DNA from: Moraxella sp.
Lineage (GTDB): Bacteria > Pseudomonadota > Gammaproteobacteria > Pseudomonadales > Moraxellaceae
DNA: 42,100 nucleotides
Assembly: GCA_030530785.1 (NCBI GenBank)
Contig: JAUMUJ010000014.1
Span: forward strand, 1 to 42,100
Direction: 5' to 3'
The notes under the pieces were generated by a model. It saw only the letters and a program-made list of their open reading frames with translations, did not search any database and was not told the origin of the DNA. The translations under genes and the position numbers were made by a program. Of the stretch, positions 31,170 to 40,659 are shown piece by piece. The stretch's first letter is position 1; every line of letters begins with the position of its first letter.

Positions 31170-31739
31170 TTATGTGCATTTTTGTTGTTTGCTTCTTTCT
31201 TTGACCATTTTGCTTTTATAGCTGGGTCTGCCAGCTTTTACACTGCATGAAAAACACAGACACATGGCATTGTCAGCAACTCTTTGTTTTTGATTATCTT
31301 TGCGTCTTAATGTTGAATTGGATAAATGGATTTTTCGGTGGCAGAAAAAACACCGTGAGCGTTGGGATAATAATATGTTTTGTTTAATGTTATTATATGC
31401 TGATATTTCTTTTTCTATGCTTTGGTATAATTGGATGAGTGCTGTTTTTAGGGTGTCGCTGATGGATAAATGTTGAATGGCTGTGATGGTTGGCAAGTCT
31501 GCGTTTTTATGATGGTTGCATTTTTGGTGGACGATAAACAGGTTGTCCAAACTTTCTATGGATTGTTTGAGCGTTGGGCTGGGTATCCATTTATAAATTG
31601 CTCTGGGAATATAATGCTCCATGTTCCATTTTTCTTTGTCATTGACCGCCTTTTTGCAAATGATACAAATACCATTGGTTTTTTGATAAACCAAGACTTT
31701 TTTATCAATGGACAGTTTTCTTTTACGCATGGATATCAT
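31170..31739 (-). CDS. HNH endonuclease-like protein with two zinc sites
   Basis: A 189-residue basic protein. The HNH region has CIICKK (Cys25, Cys28), MEHYIPRAIYK with the first His of the motif (H42), then SLDNLFIVHQKCNHHK with the conserved Asn, Cys and His. A second cysteine pair set follows at CFFCHRK (130-133) and CLCFSC (160-165), a further zinc knuckle. Such nucleases cut DNA in homing, restriction, repair or phage contexts; nothing nearby decides which. The start is uncertain: the ATG at 31739 or the one at 31730. It has lower GC than its neighbours and no operon partner, suggesting an acquired gene. Confidence 0.75.
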   Translation of the reverse strand: MISMRKRKLSIDKKVLVYQKTNGICIICKKAVNDKEKWNMEHYIPRAIYKWIPSPTLKQSIESLDNLFIVHQKCNHHKNADLPTITAIQHLSISDTLKTALIQLYQSIEKEISAYNNIKQNILLSQRSRCFFCHRKIHLSNSTLRRKDNQKQRVADNAMCLCFSCSVKAGRPSYKSKMVKERSKQQKCT

Positions 31740-31791
31740 GGCTGTTTGTGTTGGGCTGTTTTGATAAATGATATTTTAGCACAAAATCAGG

Positions 31792-32418
31792 CTAAGTTCT
31801 GCCATCATCGTATTTTATTCTTATCACGAACCACACTGCCACACCACCCATGGTCAGTTTGATGTGTGAGCCGTCTGTCAAGCCTTTGGGTAAGGTGGTG
31901 CGAATGGTTTGGTTGGCGTGGGTAAAGGTAATCTGTCCGCCATGTGTGGCAAGAGTGTCAGTGATGATGAGTGTGGGGGTGTTGGGGGTGTGGCTTGCCA
32001 TAAAGTCGCTGATTTTGCCAAACAGTGTTTTGGCGTTTTTAAAGGCAGGGTGATGATAAAACTGATGTTCGGCAAATTGGGCAAAAGCGACCGCTTGGCG
32101 TTCTAACTTTTTTAGGTTTGCCATGATGATGGGGGATTTTTGTAGGTTGTGGCGTGCGGTGGTGGCAACTTTGTGGGCAAGTTTGCCTGTTGTGCTAAAA
32201 TAGATGGCGTGATACGCGTCATAATCGGCACGCTTTTTGGGGTCTTTTAAGGTGGTGTAGGCTTCGTTGATTAGTACGATGTGTCCGCTGTCTCCTGCTC
32301 TGTCGGGGTGGTGAGTTTGGGCAAGCTGGCGGTAGGCTTTTTTAATCTGCCCGAGACTTGCTGATTTTGGTATGCCTAAAATGGCGTAATAGTCGTGTTT
32401 GGGAGGTGGTTGTTTCAT
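31792..32418 (-). CDS. J-domain protein
   Basis: A 208-residue protein with an N-terminal J domain (about residues 8-68): DYYAILGIPKSASLGQIKKAYRQLAQ, the essential HPD in THHPDRAGD, and INEAYTTLKDPKKRADYD. The remainder lacks the Gly/Phe and zinc-finger regions of DnaJ. It has a basic helical middle and a short strand-rich end with LPKGLTDGSHIKL, reminiscent of the C-terminal DnaJ fold segment. It is therefore a type III J protein that probably recruits DnaK to a particular client. The ABC-F gene lies 16 bases upstream on the same strand, so the two are likely co-transcribed. Confidence 0.85.
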   Translation of the reverse strand: MKQPPPKHDYYAILGIPKSASLGQIKKAYRQLAQTHHPDRAGDSGHIVLINEAYTTLKDPKKRADYDAYHAIYFSTTGKLAHKVATTARHNLQKSPIIMANLKKLERQAVAFAQFAEHQFYHHPAFKNAKTLFGKISDFMASHTPNTPTLIITDTLATHGGQITFTHANQTIRTTLPKGLTDGSHIKLTMGGVAVWFVIRIKYDDGRT

Positions 32419-32434
32419 GGGCTAAATTGAAAAA

Positions 32435-34360
32435 TTACTCTGTTAATGCTTTTTCTAGGGTTTCTAATTCGTCCATTGCCATCAGTAGACACTCTTCGGT
32501 GTCATTAAGCTGTTTTTGCAGTTTGCTTTGGCTGGTGAGCAGGGTCATGAGCCTGTCTTTTTTATCATCGTCATAAAGGGCAGTGTCTGATAGGGTGTTT
32601 TCAATGTCAGCAAGTTTTGCTCCAAGCGTGTCCAGCTCTTTTTCTAGTGCATCAATTTGCTTTCGTAAGGGGGCGGTTTTTTGGCGGTTTTCGACATTTT
32701 TTTTGCGAATTTCTTCTTTGCTTAGTGTGGGTTTGTCTGATTTGTCCGCCATTGGGGTTTGTGGATTGTCTGCTTTATTTTGGGCAAGTTTGGCAAGGCG
32801 AGCCTGTTTTAGATGTTCGGCATAGTCCGTCATGTCGCCTGTGAACTCGTCCGCCCGACCGTCCGACACCAGCATTAAGCTGTCGCACACACTCATCACA
32901 AGGTCTCGGTCGTGCGACACCAAAATCAACGCCCCGTCAAAGTTTTGTAGGGCGAGCATGAGAGCATTTCGCATGGATAGGTCAAGGTGGTTGGTCGGCT
33001 CGTCCAGTACCAGTACGTTGGGGCGTTGCCAGACGATAAGAGCAAGGGTCAGTCGTGCCTTTTCACCCCCAGAAAATAGACGGCAAGGCGTGTCAATCTT
33101 ATCGCCACGAAAATTAAAACCACCCAAAAACGCCCGCAAATCAGCGTCTGATGTCGTCCCTGCCAGTCGCCGAAGCAGGATAAGTGGGGTGGCGGTCTCG
33201 TCCAATGCGTCCATTTGGTGCTGATTAAAATAGCCTAGCATGAGATTGTCAGACGCTCGGTGCGTGCCTGATAACAGAGGCAAATCGCCCACGAGTGCCT
33301 TAATCAGTGTACTTTTGCCCGCCCCATTTGCCCCCAGTACGCCAAGTCGTGTGTCGGGTGTGATTTGTAGATTTACCTTAGTTATCAATGGTTTATCATA
33401 ACCGATAGACGCATTATCAAGGCTGATGAGTGGCGATGATAATGCTGTTGGTGGATAAAACGTAAAACTAAACTCGCTGTCTGCCATGACGGGGGCGATG
33501 TCGGTCATATTGGCAAGCTGTTTGGCACGGCTTTGGGCTTGTTTGGCTTTGGTTGCCTTTGCCCCAAAACGGCGGATAAAGTTTTCAAGGTGGGCTTTAA
33601 CCGCTTGTTGACGCTCGTAGGCTTGGGCTTGTTGGGCTAAGCGTTCGGCTCGGGTGCGGATAAACTGGGTGTAGTTGCCCGTGTAGAGCGTGATGCTTTG
33701 TTGCTCAATGTGGGCGATGTGCGTACAGATGGCGTCCATAAATGCTTGGTCGTGGCTGATGACAATGATAAGTCCGTCAAATTTGGTCAGCCACTCTTCT
33801 AACCATAAAATTGCATCCAAATCCAAGTGGTTGGTTGGTTCATCTAGGAGCAGTACATCCGCTCGGTGCATGAGTGTGCGAGCAAGGTTTAGACGCATAC
33901 GCCAACCGCCCGAAAATTCACGTACCAGGCGACCATGCTCATGCTCGCCAAACCCCAAACCTGACAAAATCTGACTTGCCTTAGATGGGGTGCGATAGCC
34001 GTCTATCTCATCAAACCTTTGGTAAATGGGAGCGATGTCATGTTCAGATAGAGTGGATTGGTTTTGCAGTTTGTCGTTAAGACGATACCATTCATCATCG
34101 CCTGATAACACATAGTCAAGGGCGGTCTGCTCGCTGGCGTGGACTTCTTGTGCCATGTGGGCAATCTGCCAATCCTTTGGCATGGACACACTTCCCATGT
34201 CCGTACCATGCTCGCCTAATATCGTGGCAAACAGCGTGGATTTGCCTGTGCCGTTGTTGCCTGTCAGTCCGATGGTTTGAGATTTGTGAAGTTGTAGATT
34301 GACCCCGCTAAACAGCAGGCGACCGTCTCGGCGGACGGCGACTTGGGAGAGTTCTATCAT
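32435..34360 (-). CDS. ABC-F ATPase, YheS-like
   Basis: Soluble twin-ATPase of the ABC-F family, 641 residues, without membrane helices. Two nucleotide-binding domains: Walker A GNNGTGKST and GANGAGKST, signatures FSGGWRMRLNLA and FSGGEKARLTLA, Walker B VLLLDEPTNHLD and VLVLDEPTNHLD. They are joined by the arm/linker typical of translation factors. The acidic-basic C-terminal coiled coil (about 560-640) is as in YheS and Uup. Members bind ribosomes at the E site and relieve stalling, and some confer antibiotic resistance by target protection. It overlaps the upstream secreted-protein gene by four bases. Confidence 0.9.
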   Translation of the reverse strand: MIELSQVAVRRDGRLLFSGVNLQLHKSQTIGLTGNNGTGKSTLFATILGEHGTDMGSVSMPKDWQIAHMAQEVHASEQTALDYVLSGDDEWYRLNDKLQNQSTLSEHDIAPIYQRFDEIDGYRTPSKASQILSGLGFGEHEHGRLVREFSGGWRMRLNLARTLMHRADVLLLDEPTNHLDLDAILWLEEWLTKFDGLIIVISHDQAFMDAICTHIAHIEQQSITLYTGNYTQFIRTRAERLAQQAQAYERQQAVKAHLENFIRRFGAKATKAKQAQSRAKQLANMTDIAPVMADSEFSFTFYPPTALSSPLISLDNASIGYDKPLITKVNLQITPDTRLGVLGANGAGKSTLIKALVGDLPLLSGTHRASDNLMLGYFNQHQMDALDETATPLILLRRLAGTTSDADLRAFLGGFNFRGDKIDTPCRLFSGGEKARLTLALIVWQRPNVLVLDEPTNHLDLSMRNALMLALQNFDGALILVSHDRDLVMSVCDSLMLVSDGRADEFTGDMTDYAEHLKQARLAKLAQNKADNPQTPMADKSDKPTLSKEEIRKKNVENRQKTAPLRKQIDALEKELDTLGAKLADIENTLSDTALYDDDKKDRLMTLLTSQSKLQKQLNDTEECLLMAMDELETLEKALTE

Positions 34361-35190
34361 GGTATCGGTTGTCTTTTGGTGTAAGTGTTGGTTTGTTTGT
34401 CAAAATAAAAGGTTATGGTTTCATTGACTTTGTAAATACGCTCATAATCATCATCGGGTCTTTCGCCTGTGTAATGGATTTGAATGGGATAATACGCTGA
34501 GCCGTTGGGCATGACTTGATAAGTGCTTTCATAACCATAATATAGCGGGTGGGTCTCTTCATGCATACCACCATTGTTTGACCCTGCGTCCGCCACAAAT
34601 ACTGTCTTAATGTCGCCATGCTCAGGCAACATCAGGGCATACCAATATGTCTCACAAGAGCCTGTGGAGCAGTAGCCACTTTCAAACATCGCTCCCATCA
34701 ACCCCTTACCAAAAGGCTGTATGGACGATTTGATGTCATTTAAATCCAAATGCACTCGCCCCCAACTGCCTGCCATTTCTTCGTTTTTAGTGTTTCGGCT
34801 GATAAGCTCATAGCCCTTACCAGTCTTTTTAAAAAGGTATAAATCGGCTTTGGCACTGCCTACATGACCAGACAGATGCACGCCTTTATCTAAGGCGACT
34901 TTTTCAATCATAAGCAGGTGGCGTTTTTGTCCGTTTTGATTGTCAAAACTCATGACAGGGTGCATGAGTGCCAACGTGCTAAGCTCTGGCATATCAGGGT
35001 CATACATCTCATCTAAGCAGACGTGTGGATAGCTCTCCAAAGTCTCATCGTCCACCACGCAGTTTGTCATTTTACCAGCATATAGCCCACGCATGACATT
35101 TTTAAAATCCAGCCCATCTAGCGTGGTTGCCCAAGTGGGGGCAGATAGCGTGGCAAGGGCAAGGCTTAGGGAGAGTAGGAGTTTTTTCAT
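34357..35190 (-). CDS. Periplasmic protein of unknown function
   Basis: A 277-residue protein with a clean signal peptide (MKKLLLSLSLALATLSAPTW, cut after TWA). The mature part has four cysteines, two early (MTNCVVDDE, HVCLDEMYD) and two in GYCSTGSCETYW, that could make two disulfides. It has many aromatic and acidic residues, including DAGSNNGGMHEETHPLYYGYES. I do not recognise the family; the look is of a soluble beta-rich periplasmic protein. Its end overlaps the ABC-F start, suggesting coupling. Confidence 0.75.
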   Translation of the reverse strand: MKKLLLSLSLALATLSAPTWATTLDGLDFKNVMRGLYAGKMTNCVVDDETLESYPHVCLDEMYDPDMPELSTLALMHPVMSFDNQNGQKRHLLMIEKVALDKGVHLSGHVGSAKADLYLFKKTGKGYELISRNTKNEEMAGSWGRVHLDLNDIKSSIQPFGKGLMGAMFESGYCSTGSCETYWYALMLPEHGDIKTVFVADAGSNNGGMHEETHPLYYGYESTYQVMPNGSAYYPIQIHYTGERPDDDYERIYKVNETITFYFDKQTNTYTKRQPIP

Positions 35191-35287
35191 AATATGTCCT
35201 TGTTTGACAAATTAGACGTGTCGGGGTAATGTATCCACCTAAAAATCAATATTTTATCACAGGATAAATGCGATTTGCCCCAACAAA

Positions 35288-35920
35288 TCAATCCGCCAAA
35301 TAATCTTGCAAAACTTGCATAATCGCACCTGCCACATCATCAGGCGAGCCTGTGGCATAGATACGCTTGATACGCTCGGGATTTTTTTGATATTGATATA
35401 AAAAACCTTGATATGTTTTGTCAAAAAAGCCTTGCCCTGCATTCTCAAATCTGTCTGCCACACTTCGCCTGCCCGCTCGCTCCAAGCCAATGATGGGGTC
35501 TAAATCCAGCCAAAAGGTCAAATCAGGCTGTCTTGGGATAAAGTCAGCGATTAGCCGTTCAATCTTGGCAAGCTCTCGCTCATCACCGCCAAACCGCCCA
35601 AAGCCTTGATACGCCACCGTGCTGTCAAAAAAGCGGTCGCAAATCACCCATTTGCCGTCCGCCAAAGCAGGCAAAATGGTGTGGTGCAAATGGTCGGCTC
35701 GGGCAGTGAACACCGCCAGAAGTTCGGTGTCATCATGGATGTGGGTGCGATTATCAAGCAGTATCTTCCGCAAGGTTTCAGCGAAGGGACTGCCACCAAT
35801 CTCACGGGTGCGAATGTGGGCGATGCCCCGTCTGTCAAGCTCACAACAAAAATTATCAATGGCGGTGGTTTTGCCCACGCCTTCGGTGCCTTCAAAAGTG
35901 ATGAATTGGGGGGGGTTCAT
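35288..35920 (-). CDS. tmk: Thymidylate kinase
   Basis: Phosphorylates dTMP to dTDP with ATP, an essential step of dTTP synthesis. The product is 210 residues, the normal length. The P-loop is FEGTEGVGKTT; the DR-type motif is CDRFFDSTVAYQG; the lid region is RAGRRSVADRFE. The order mltG-tmk matches the common mltG-tmk-holB cluster, but holB does not follow here; a secreted protein and an ABC-F gene take its place. It is 85 bases downstream of mltG. Confidence 0.96.
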   Translation of the reverse strand: MNPPQFITFEGTEGVGKTTAIDNFCCELDRRGIAHIRTREIGGSPFAETLRKILLDNRTHIHDDTELLAVFTARADHLHHTILPALADGKWVICDRFFDSTVAYQGFGRFGGDERELAKIERLIADFIPRQPDLTFWLDLDPIIGLERAGRRSVADRFENAGQGFFDKTYQGFLYQYQKNPERIKRIYATGSPDDVAGAIMQVLQDYLAD

Positions 35921-36005
35921 GATTTTTCCAAATGGTTTTGATGTTTGATTTCATGGCGTGTTGGGGCAAATGTGATTTGCCCTTACAAATTTGCCCAAAG
36001 ATGGA

Positions 36006-37112
36006 TTATTTATTTGCTATCACCGCCCGATATTCTGCCACCGCTTTATTATGCTCATCAAGCGTTACGCTAAATTTATGACCGCCATTGCCTGTCGCCA
36101 CAAAATAGACATAAGGCACATCAGACGGGTGCATGGTTGCCTGTATGGCTTCGGCAGACGGCAAGGCAATGGGCGTGGGGGGCAGACCGTCTATTTGGTA
36201 GGTGTTGTAGGCGGTTTTTTCGGCGATGTTGGATTTATAAATCTTACCGTCATAGCGGTCAAACAGTCCATAGATGATGGTCGGGTCGGTTTGTAATTTC
36301 ATGCCTTGACGCAAGCGATTGACAAACACTGCCGAGACATCGTTTCGCTCGGATTTGATGCCTGTTTCTTTTTCTATGATGCTTGCCATGATGAGAGCTT
36401 CATAAGGCGTCTTATAGGGCAAATCCTTATCACGGCTCTCCCACGCTTTATCAAGCACGCTTTTTTGGGTGTCGTACAGACGCTGTAAGATGGCTTTGTC
36501 GGTCGTGTCTTGGGCAAAAAAGTAAGTATCAGGAGCAAACTGACCTTCCAGGTTGCCGTTTGGACTGTCAATGCCCAGTGCCTTAGCGACCGTCTCATTA
36601 TCTCGTGCCACGTCCGCCCATGAGTAGCCATCGCCTTTGGGGGTCAGTAGGGTGAGTTTTACGCCATTGGTGGATTTTAGGGTTTGGTATAGGTCTTTAA
36701 CGGTTTTGCCTTCAATAATTTGTACTTTTATCATGGCGACCTTTGCTCCTTGACCTAAAATGTCCACGACTTGTTTTAAGCTGGCATTTGCTGGGATTTG
36801 GTAAGCCCCCTGATGAAGCGTGCCTTTGGCGTGCATTTTTAGATAAAGGCGGGTGGCAAAGCCAGACGATAACGGGTGCGTCTGCCACGGCTTGGTAAGC
36901 AGTAGGCTTTGATAAGTGTCGCCCTTACTGACCGTCAGCGTTTGGGCGGGTCGGTCGGTTTTGGCAAAGGCAGTAAAATAAATGGTGGTAAACATCGCCA
37001 CGATGATGGCAAATGTCGCCACACGCCCCAACATCCCCCATCGGCTCTTTTGGGTTGGAGATTTTTTTTGGGGTGGTTGTTTTTTTGGGGTGGAGCTTGG
37101 CATGGTTATCAC
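36006..37112 (-). CDS. mltG: Endolytic murein transglycosylase MltG
   Basis: Inner-membrane lytic transglycosylase (YceG family), 368 residues, that cuts nascent glycan strands and may end polymerisation. A short Lys/Pro-rich cytoplasmic tail precedes a membrane segment at about residues 28-50. The periplasmic part has a LysM-like subdomain (TLTVSKGDTYQSLL) and the catalytic domain with the active-site Glu in ALIMASIIEKETG, then VFVNRLRQGMKLQTDPTIIYGL and YNTYQIDGLPPTPIALP. The ATG at 37112 or the one at 37103 could start it. Followed by tmk. Confidence 0.94.
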   Translation of the reverse strand: MITMPSSTPKKQPPQKKSPTQKSRWGMLGRVATFAIIVAMFTTIYFTAFAKTDRPAQTLTVSKGDTYQSLLLTKPWQTHPLSSGFATRLYLKMHAKGTLHQGAYQIPANASLKQVVDILGQGAKVAMIKVQIIEGKTVKDLYQTLKSTNGVKLTLLTPKGDGYSWADVARDNETVAKALGIDSPNGNLEGQFAPDTYFFAQDTTDKAILQRLYDTQKSVLDKAWESRDKDLPYKTPYEALIMASIIEKETGIKSERNDVSAVFVNRLRQGMKLQTDPTIIYGLFDRYDGKIYKSNIAEKTAYNTYQIDGLPPTPIALPSAEAIQATMHPSDVPYVYFVATGNGGHKFSVTLDEHNKAVAEYRAVIANK

Positions 37113-37179
37113 GATTATTAAACAGTTAAGCTATTGTAACAAAAAAGCCAAGCCCGATTTGTTAAAAATTTGTGATGAT

Positions 37180-38589
37180 TTAGTGGTCGGCACTCACTGC
37201 ACCGCATTCATCTAGCACTGCCAAAATCTCATCGGTTTTGGCTTGTAATAACGCCGTATCGCCTTTGGTTTCAATGTTTAGGCGAATGAGTGGTTCGGTG
37301 TTGGACGAACGCAAATTAAACCGCCAGTTGCCAAAATCTAGGCTCAGTCCATCTAGGGTGTTTTTGGCAGGGTTTAATGTGTGGTATTTTTGTTCTAAAA
37401 TCTCACCGATTTGTGTGGCATTTGTTTGTCCTAAGCGAAAATTAAGCTCGCCTGAGCTGGGAAAGTCGTTGATATAGCCGTTTACAAGTTCTGATAAACT
37501 TTTATCTGTTACCGATAACAGCTCAATGACCAATAGCCACACTATCATGCCACTGTCGCAATAGGCAAAATCCCGAAAATAATGATGAGCCGACATCTCG
37601 CCCCCATAAATCGCCCCCGTTTCACGCATGACTTGCTTGATGAATGAATGTCCTGATTTGCTGATGGCAGGCGTGCCACCATTTTGAGCGATGACGTTTT
37701 CGGTGTTATAAATTACTCGGGGGTCATAAACGATACTCTCGCCTTGATGTTTTTTTAAAAACACTTCGGCAAGCATACCCACAATGTATGAGCCTTCAAT
37801 AAATTGCCCTGTTTCATCAAACAAAAAACAGCGGTCAAAATCACCATCAAACGCCACCCCAAAATCCGCCCCATGAGCGATGACCGCCTCCGATGTCGCT
37901 TTTTGGTTGGCAATAATCATCGGGTTGGGGATACCATTAGGAAATGAGCCGTCTGGGGTGTGGTGGACTTTGATAAGCTCAATTTGTCCGCCCAGACGCT
38001 GTTCAAGCTCTTCCACCACAGGGCCTGCCGAGCCGTTACCGCTGTTTACCACGATTTTTTTTGGGGTGAATTTGGTGGTGTCGGTAAAGCTCATGAGCTT
38101 ATCAATGTAGGCGGTTTTGTCGGTGTTTAGGCTCACCTTGCCTTTGTCCGCCACCACAAATTCGCCACGCTCAGCGATGGAGCGAATGTCTGCCAATCCT
38201 GTATCGGCACTGATGGGGCGGGAGTGTTCACGCACCATTTTTAGCCCGTTGTAGTTGATGGGGTTGTGGCTTGCGGTAACTTCAATCCCGCCAATGGCGT
38301 TATGATGACTGGTGGCAAAATACACCTCTTCGGTGCCAACCATGCCCAAATCAATCACGTCCACACCTGCGTCTGTGATGCCATCAATGGCGGACTGTTT
38401 TAGGCTTTCGCTGGACGGACGAATGTCCGAGCCGACCACGATGACGGGGTTGTCTTTGCCGTCATTGAGATATTGGGCAAAGGCTCGCCCAATGCGATAA
38501 GCGATGGCTTCGTCTAAGTTTACGCCAAGCTCGCCACGCACGTCATAGGCTTTAAAGCAGGAGATGGTAGTAGGGCTAAAAGTGGTCAT
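37180..38589 (-). CDS. manB: Phosphomannomutase / phosphoglucomutase
   Basis: Alpha-D-phosphohexomutase of 469 residues that interconverts hexose 6- and 1-phosphates, feeding GDP-mannose or other sugar nucleotides for lipooligosaccharide and capsule. The four loops are clear: catalytic Ser in EVTASHNPINYNG, metal site AFDGDFDRCF, sugar-binding GGEMSAHHYF and phosphate-binding RSSNTEPLIRL. The start, CFKAYDVRGELG, is typical. It may be the AlgC/CpsG homologue; which sugar it prefers cannot be judged. It stands alone 67 bases above mltG. Confidence 0.9.
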   Translation of the reverse strand: MTTFSPTTISCFKAYDVRGELGVNLDEAIAYRIGRAFAQYLNDGKDNPVIVVGSDIRPSSESLKQSAIDGITDAGVDVIDLGMVGTEEVYFATSHHNAIGGIEVTASHNPINYNGLKMVREHSRPISADTGLADIRSIAERGEFVVADKGKVSLNTDKTAYIDKLMSFTDTTKFTPKKIVVNSGNGSAGPVVEELEQRLGGQIELIKVHHTPDGSFPNGIPNPMIIANQKATSEAVIAHGADFGVAFDGDFDRCFLFDETGQFIEGSYIVGMLAEVFLKKHQGESIVYDPRVIYNTENVIAQNGGTPAISKSGHSFIKQVMRETGAIYGGEMSAHHYFRDFAYCDSGMIVWLLVIELLSVTDKSLSELVNGYINDFPSSGELNFRLGQTNATQIGEILEQKYHTLNPAKNTLDGLSLDFGNWRFNLRSSNTEPLIRLNIETKGDTALLQAKTDEILAVLDECGAVSADH

Positions 38590-38628
38590 AATATGGCTCT
38601 GTTTGGGTTAAAATGGTAAAAATATAAA

Positions 38629-39210
38629 TCAGCACCCGCCAACCGTCTGAGCAGACGTCTTGGTTAGGGGCTTTATGCTGATGGCGGTGGCATAATATTG
38701 CCGACTGTCGCACTCAAAATCCATGCCAAAAGCATTGATGGTAATGCGAGCGGGACGAGAAATTTCACCTGTCTTTTGTTGCCAAAAAGACGTAGGAATG
38801 TTGGTAAACTTGGTTTTTATCAGTCGCTTACTGTCAGGCAGGGCTTGATGGGTAGAGATGATGTTGTGGCTTGTGTTAAATTTTAGGGGTTTGTCCAAAA
38901 AAACTTGGTTTAGCTTCATGTCAATCTGTGGGTTGTGATAATCGTCAGCGATAAAAGGCAGAGTGTTGCGACTTTTTTGGTTGGGCGAAAAAGACGCAAT
39001 CAACTCACTCTTATCTAGCCACGCCAAATGTAGCATACCGTCTAAGGTCATCGTGCCGTGAAAGACGACCATGTTATCGCCTTGCTTGTAGGCGTAAGTT
39101 AGGGGCGATGGGTTTTGCCAGTGTTCGTGGCGGTGTGGCTCATCGTTGCCATGAGCATTTGGTGTGATTACCAAATACGACAAGCCTAAGACTGTTGCCA
39201 ATTTTTTCAT
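38629..39210 (-). CDS. Secreted protein of unknown function
   Basis: The frame opens at 39267, but the ATG at 39210, with GGGTGG upstream, gives a proper export signal (MKKLATVLGLSYLVITPNAH). The product is then 193 residues. The mature part begins with a His-rich stretch (EPHRHEHW) and is probably beta-rich (SPLTYAYKQGDNMVVFHG). Two late cysteines (FECDSR and the terminal GGC) could pair. I know no family. The next gene downstream on this strand, manB, starts 39 bases away, so the two may share a transcript. Confidence 0.68.
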   Translation of the reverse strand: MKKLATVLGLSYLVITPNAHGNDEPHRHEHWQNPSPLTYAYKQGDNMVVFHGTMTLDGMLHLAWLDKSELIASFSPNQKSRNTLPFIADDYHNPQIDMKLNQVFLDKPLKFNTSHNIISTHQALPDSKRLIKTKFTNIPTSFWQQKTGEISRPARITINAFGMDFECDSRQYYATAISIKPLTKTSAQTVGGC

Positions 39211-39409
39211 GCCATCCACCCAATCATCGTAGCGTTTTATTATACCGCCCTTTATAAAATTAGACAATCATCGCCCTGATGATGGCAAAGGGACAATTTA
39301 GATGTGTCAAATTTGATATGCCAAAACAGAATAACCCTGTATGATTTTGGCTTAAATATTTGGCAATCGTCTCTGTTAAACTTGGCAAAAATTTGTTATC
39401 CTAACCTTA

Positions 39410-39578
39410 TTTTAGAACGTGCCTGCCTTAGGTGTTTGCAATGAAAAATGAGAAAATCGCACGTTTTTTAAGAAAACAGCGAAGTTTGATAGCCATTTTT
39501 TGTGCAAAAATTGATTAAAATTGTCAAATTTTCATCTCATTTTATAAAAATGTTATCAATGACAGGTACGCTCTAAAA
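39410..39578. repeat. 169-bp segment bounded by 18-bp imperfect inverted repeats
   Basis: The left arm 39410-39427 and the inverted right arm 39561-39578 match at 15 of 18 positions, and all three differences are transitions. The interior is AT-rich and non-coding. It carries a candidate cysK promoter (TTGTCA at 39521-39526, 16 bases, TATAAA at 39543-39548). The form recalls a miniature inverted-repeat element, but no target-site duplication is evident. It could instead be a regulatory dyad. The rest of 39211-39629 shows no gene. Confidence 0.45.
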
Positions 39579-39629
39579 CCAGCACCATTTTACCAACAAT
39601 CCGACATAAACCCAGTATAGGAAAATTTT

Positions 39630-40559
39630 ATGAACATCGCCAGCAGTATCACCGACCTTATCGGTAACACGCCCCTAGTGGAATTAAATCGCTTGACCGA
39701 AGGCTTGCCCGCTCGTGTCGTGGCAAAGCTAGAATACTTTAACCCAGCCAGCTCAGTCAAAGACCGCATTGCTCTATCCATGATAAACGAAGCTGAAAAA
39801 GACGGTCTTATCAACAAAAACACAACCATCGTAGAGGCGACATCGGGCAACACAGGCATTGGGCTTGCGATGGTCTGTGCGTCTAAGGGGTACAGATTGG
39901 TCATCACCATGCCCGAGAGCATGAGCTTAGAACGCCGAGCCCTGCTCCGTGCTTATGGGGCGGAGCTTGTGCTAACGCCTGCATCAGATGGCATGGGTGG
40001 GGCGATTGCTAAGGCAAATGAGCTTGCCAGTCAAGACGGTTATTTTATGCCCCGCCAATTTGACAACCTAGCCAACCCTAAGATTCACCGTGAGACCACC
40101 GCCCAAGAGATTTGGAGAGACACAGACGGGCAGGTGGACATCGTGGTGGCAGGGATTGGCACAGGTGGTACGATTACAGGCGTGGGCGAAGTGCTAAAAG
40201 CCAAAAAAAGTAGTGTGCAAATCGTGGCGGTAGAGCCGTCTGATTCGCCTGTGTTTAGCGGTGGCGAAAAAGGGGCTCATAAATTACAAGGGCTTGCCCC
40301 AGGTTTTGTGCCAAGCATTTTAAATACGGGCATTTACGATGAGGTCATCACGGTTACCACCGAGTCTGCCTTTGCCGCCGCTCGCCAAATGGCAGAAAAA
40401 GAAGGACTGCTGGTGGGCATCAGTGCAGGGGCGGCTGTCTGGTCAGCCCTACAAGTGGCAAGTCGCCCCGAAAATGCTGGCAAACTCATCGTGGTGGTTG
40501 TTCCGTCATCGGGTGAGCGGTATTTGTCTACGGCGTTGTTTGAGGAGTTGGCTCAGTAA
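39630..40559 (+). CDS. cysK: Cysteine synthase A
   Basis: PLP enzyme making cysteine from O-acetylserine and sulfide, 309 residues, normal length. The PLP Lys lies in [14 protein letters not shown], substrate loop [10 protein letters not shown], phosphate-binding [12 protein letters not shown] and C-terminal [13 protein letters not shown]. The start with [12 protein letters not shown] is typical. No other cys genes are near. The promoter region lies in an inverted-repeat-bounded segment. Confidence 0.95.
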   Translation: MNIASSITDLIGNTPLVELNRLTEGLPARVVAKLEYFNPASSVKDRIALSMINEAEKDGLINKNTTIVEATSGNTGIGLAMVCASKGYRLVITMPESMSLERRALLRAYGAELVLTPASDGMGGAIAKANELASQDGYFMPRQFDNLANPKIHRETTAQEIWRDTDGQVDIVVAGIGTGGTITGVGEVLKAKKSSVQIVAVEPSDSPVFSGGEKGAHKLQGLAPGFVPSILNTGIYDEVITVTTESAFAAARQMAEKEGLLVGISAGAAVWSALQVASRPENAGKLIVVVVPSSGERYLSTALFEELAQ

Positions 40560-40583
40560 AAGCCATCAGGGTAAGCATAATAA

Positions 40584-40612
40584 AAAGTCCAAGTTTGCTT
40601 GGGCTTTTTTGT
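40584..40612 (+). terminator. cysK terminator
   Basis: Stem AAAGTCCAAG/CTTGGGCTTT (40584-40593, 40598-40607) with one G-T pair, then a T-run. Confidence 0.82.
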
Positions 40613-40659
40613 TTTTGTGGTAAAATTAAAACAATCCTTAAAATTAAAAAGCAAACATC

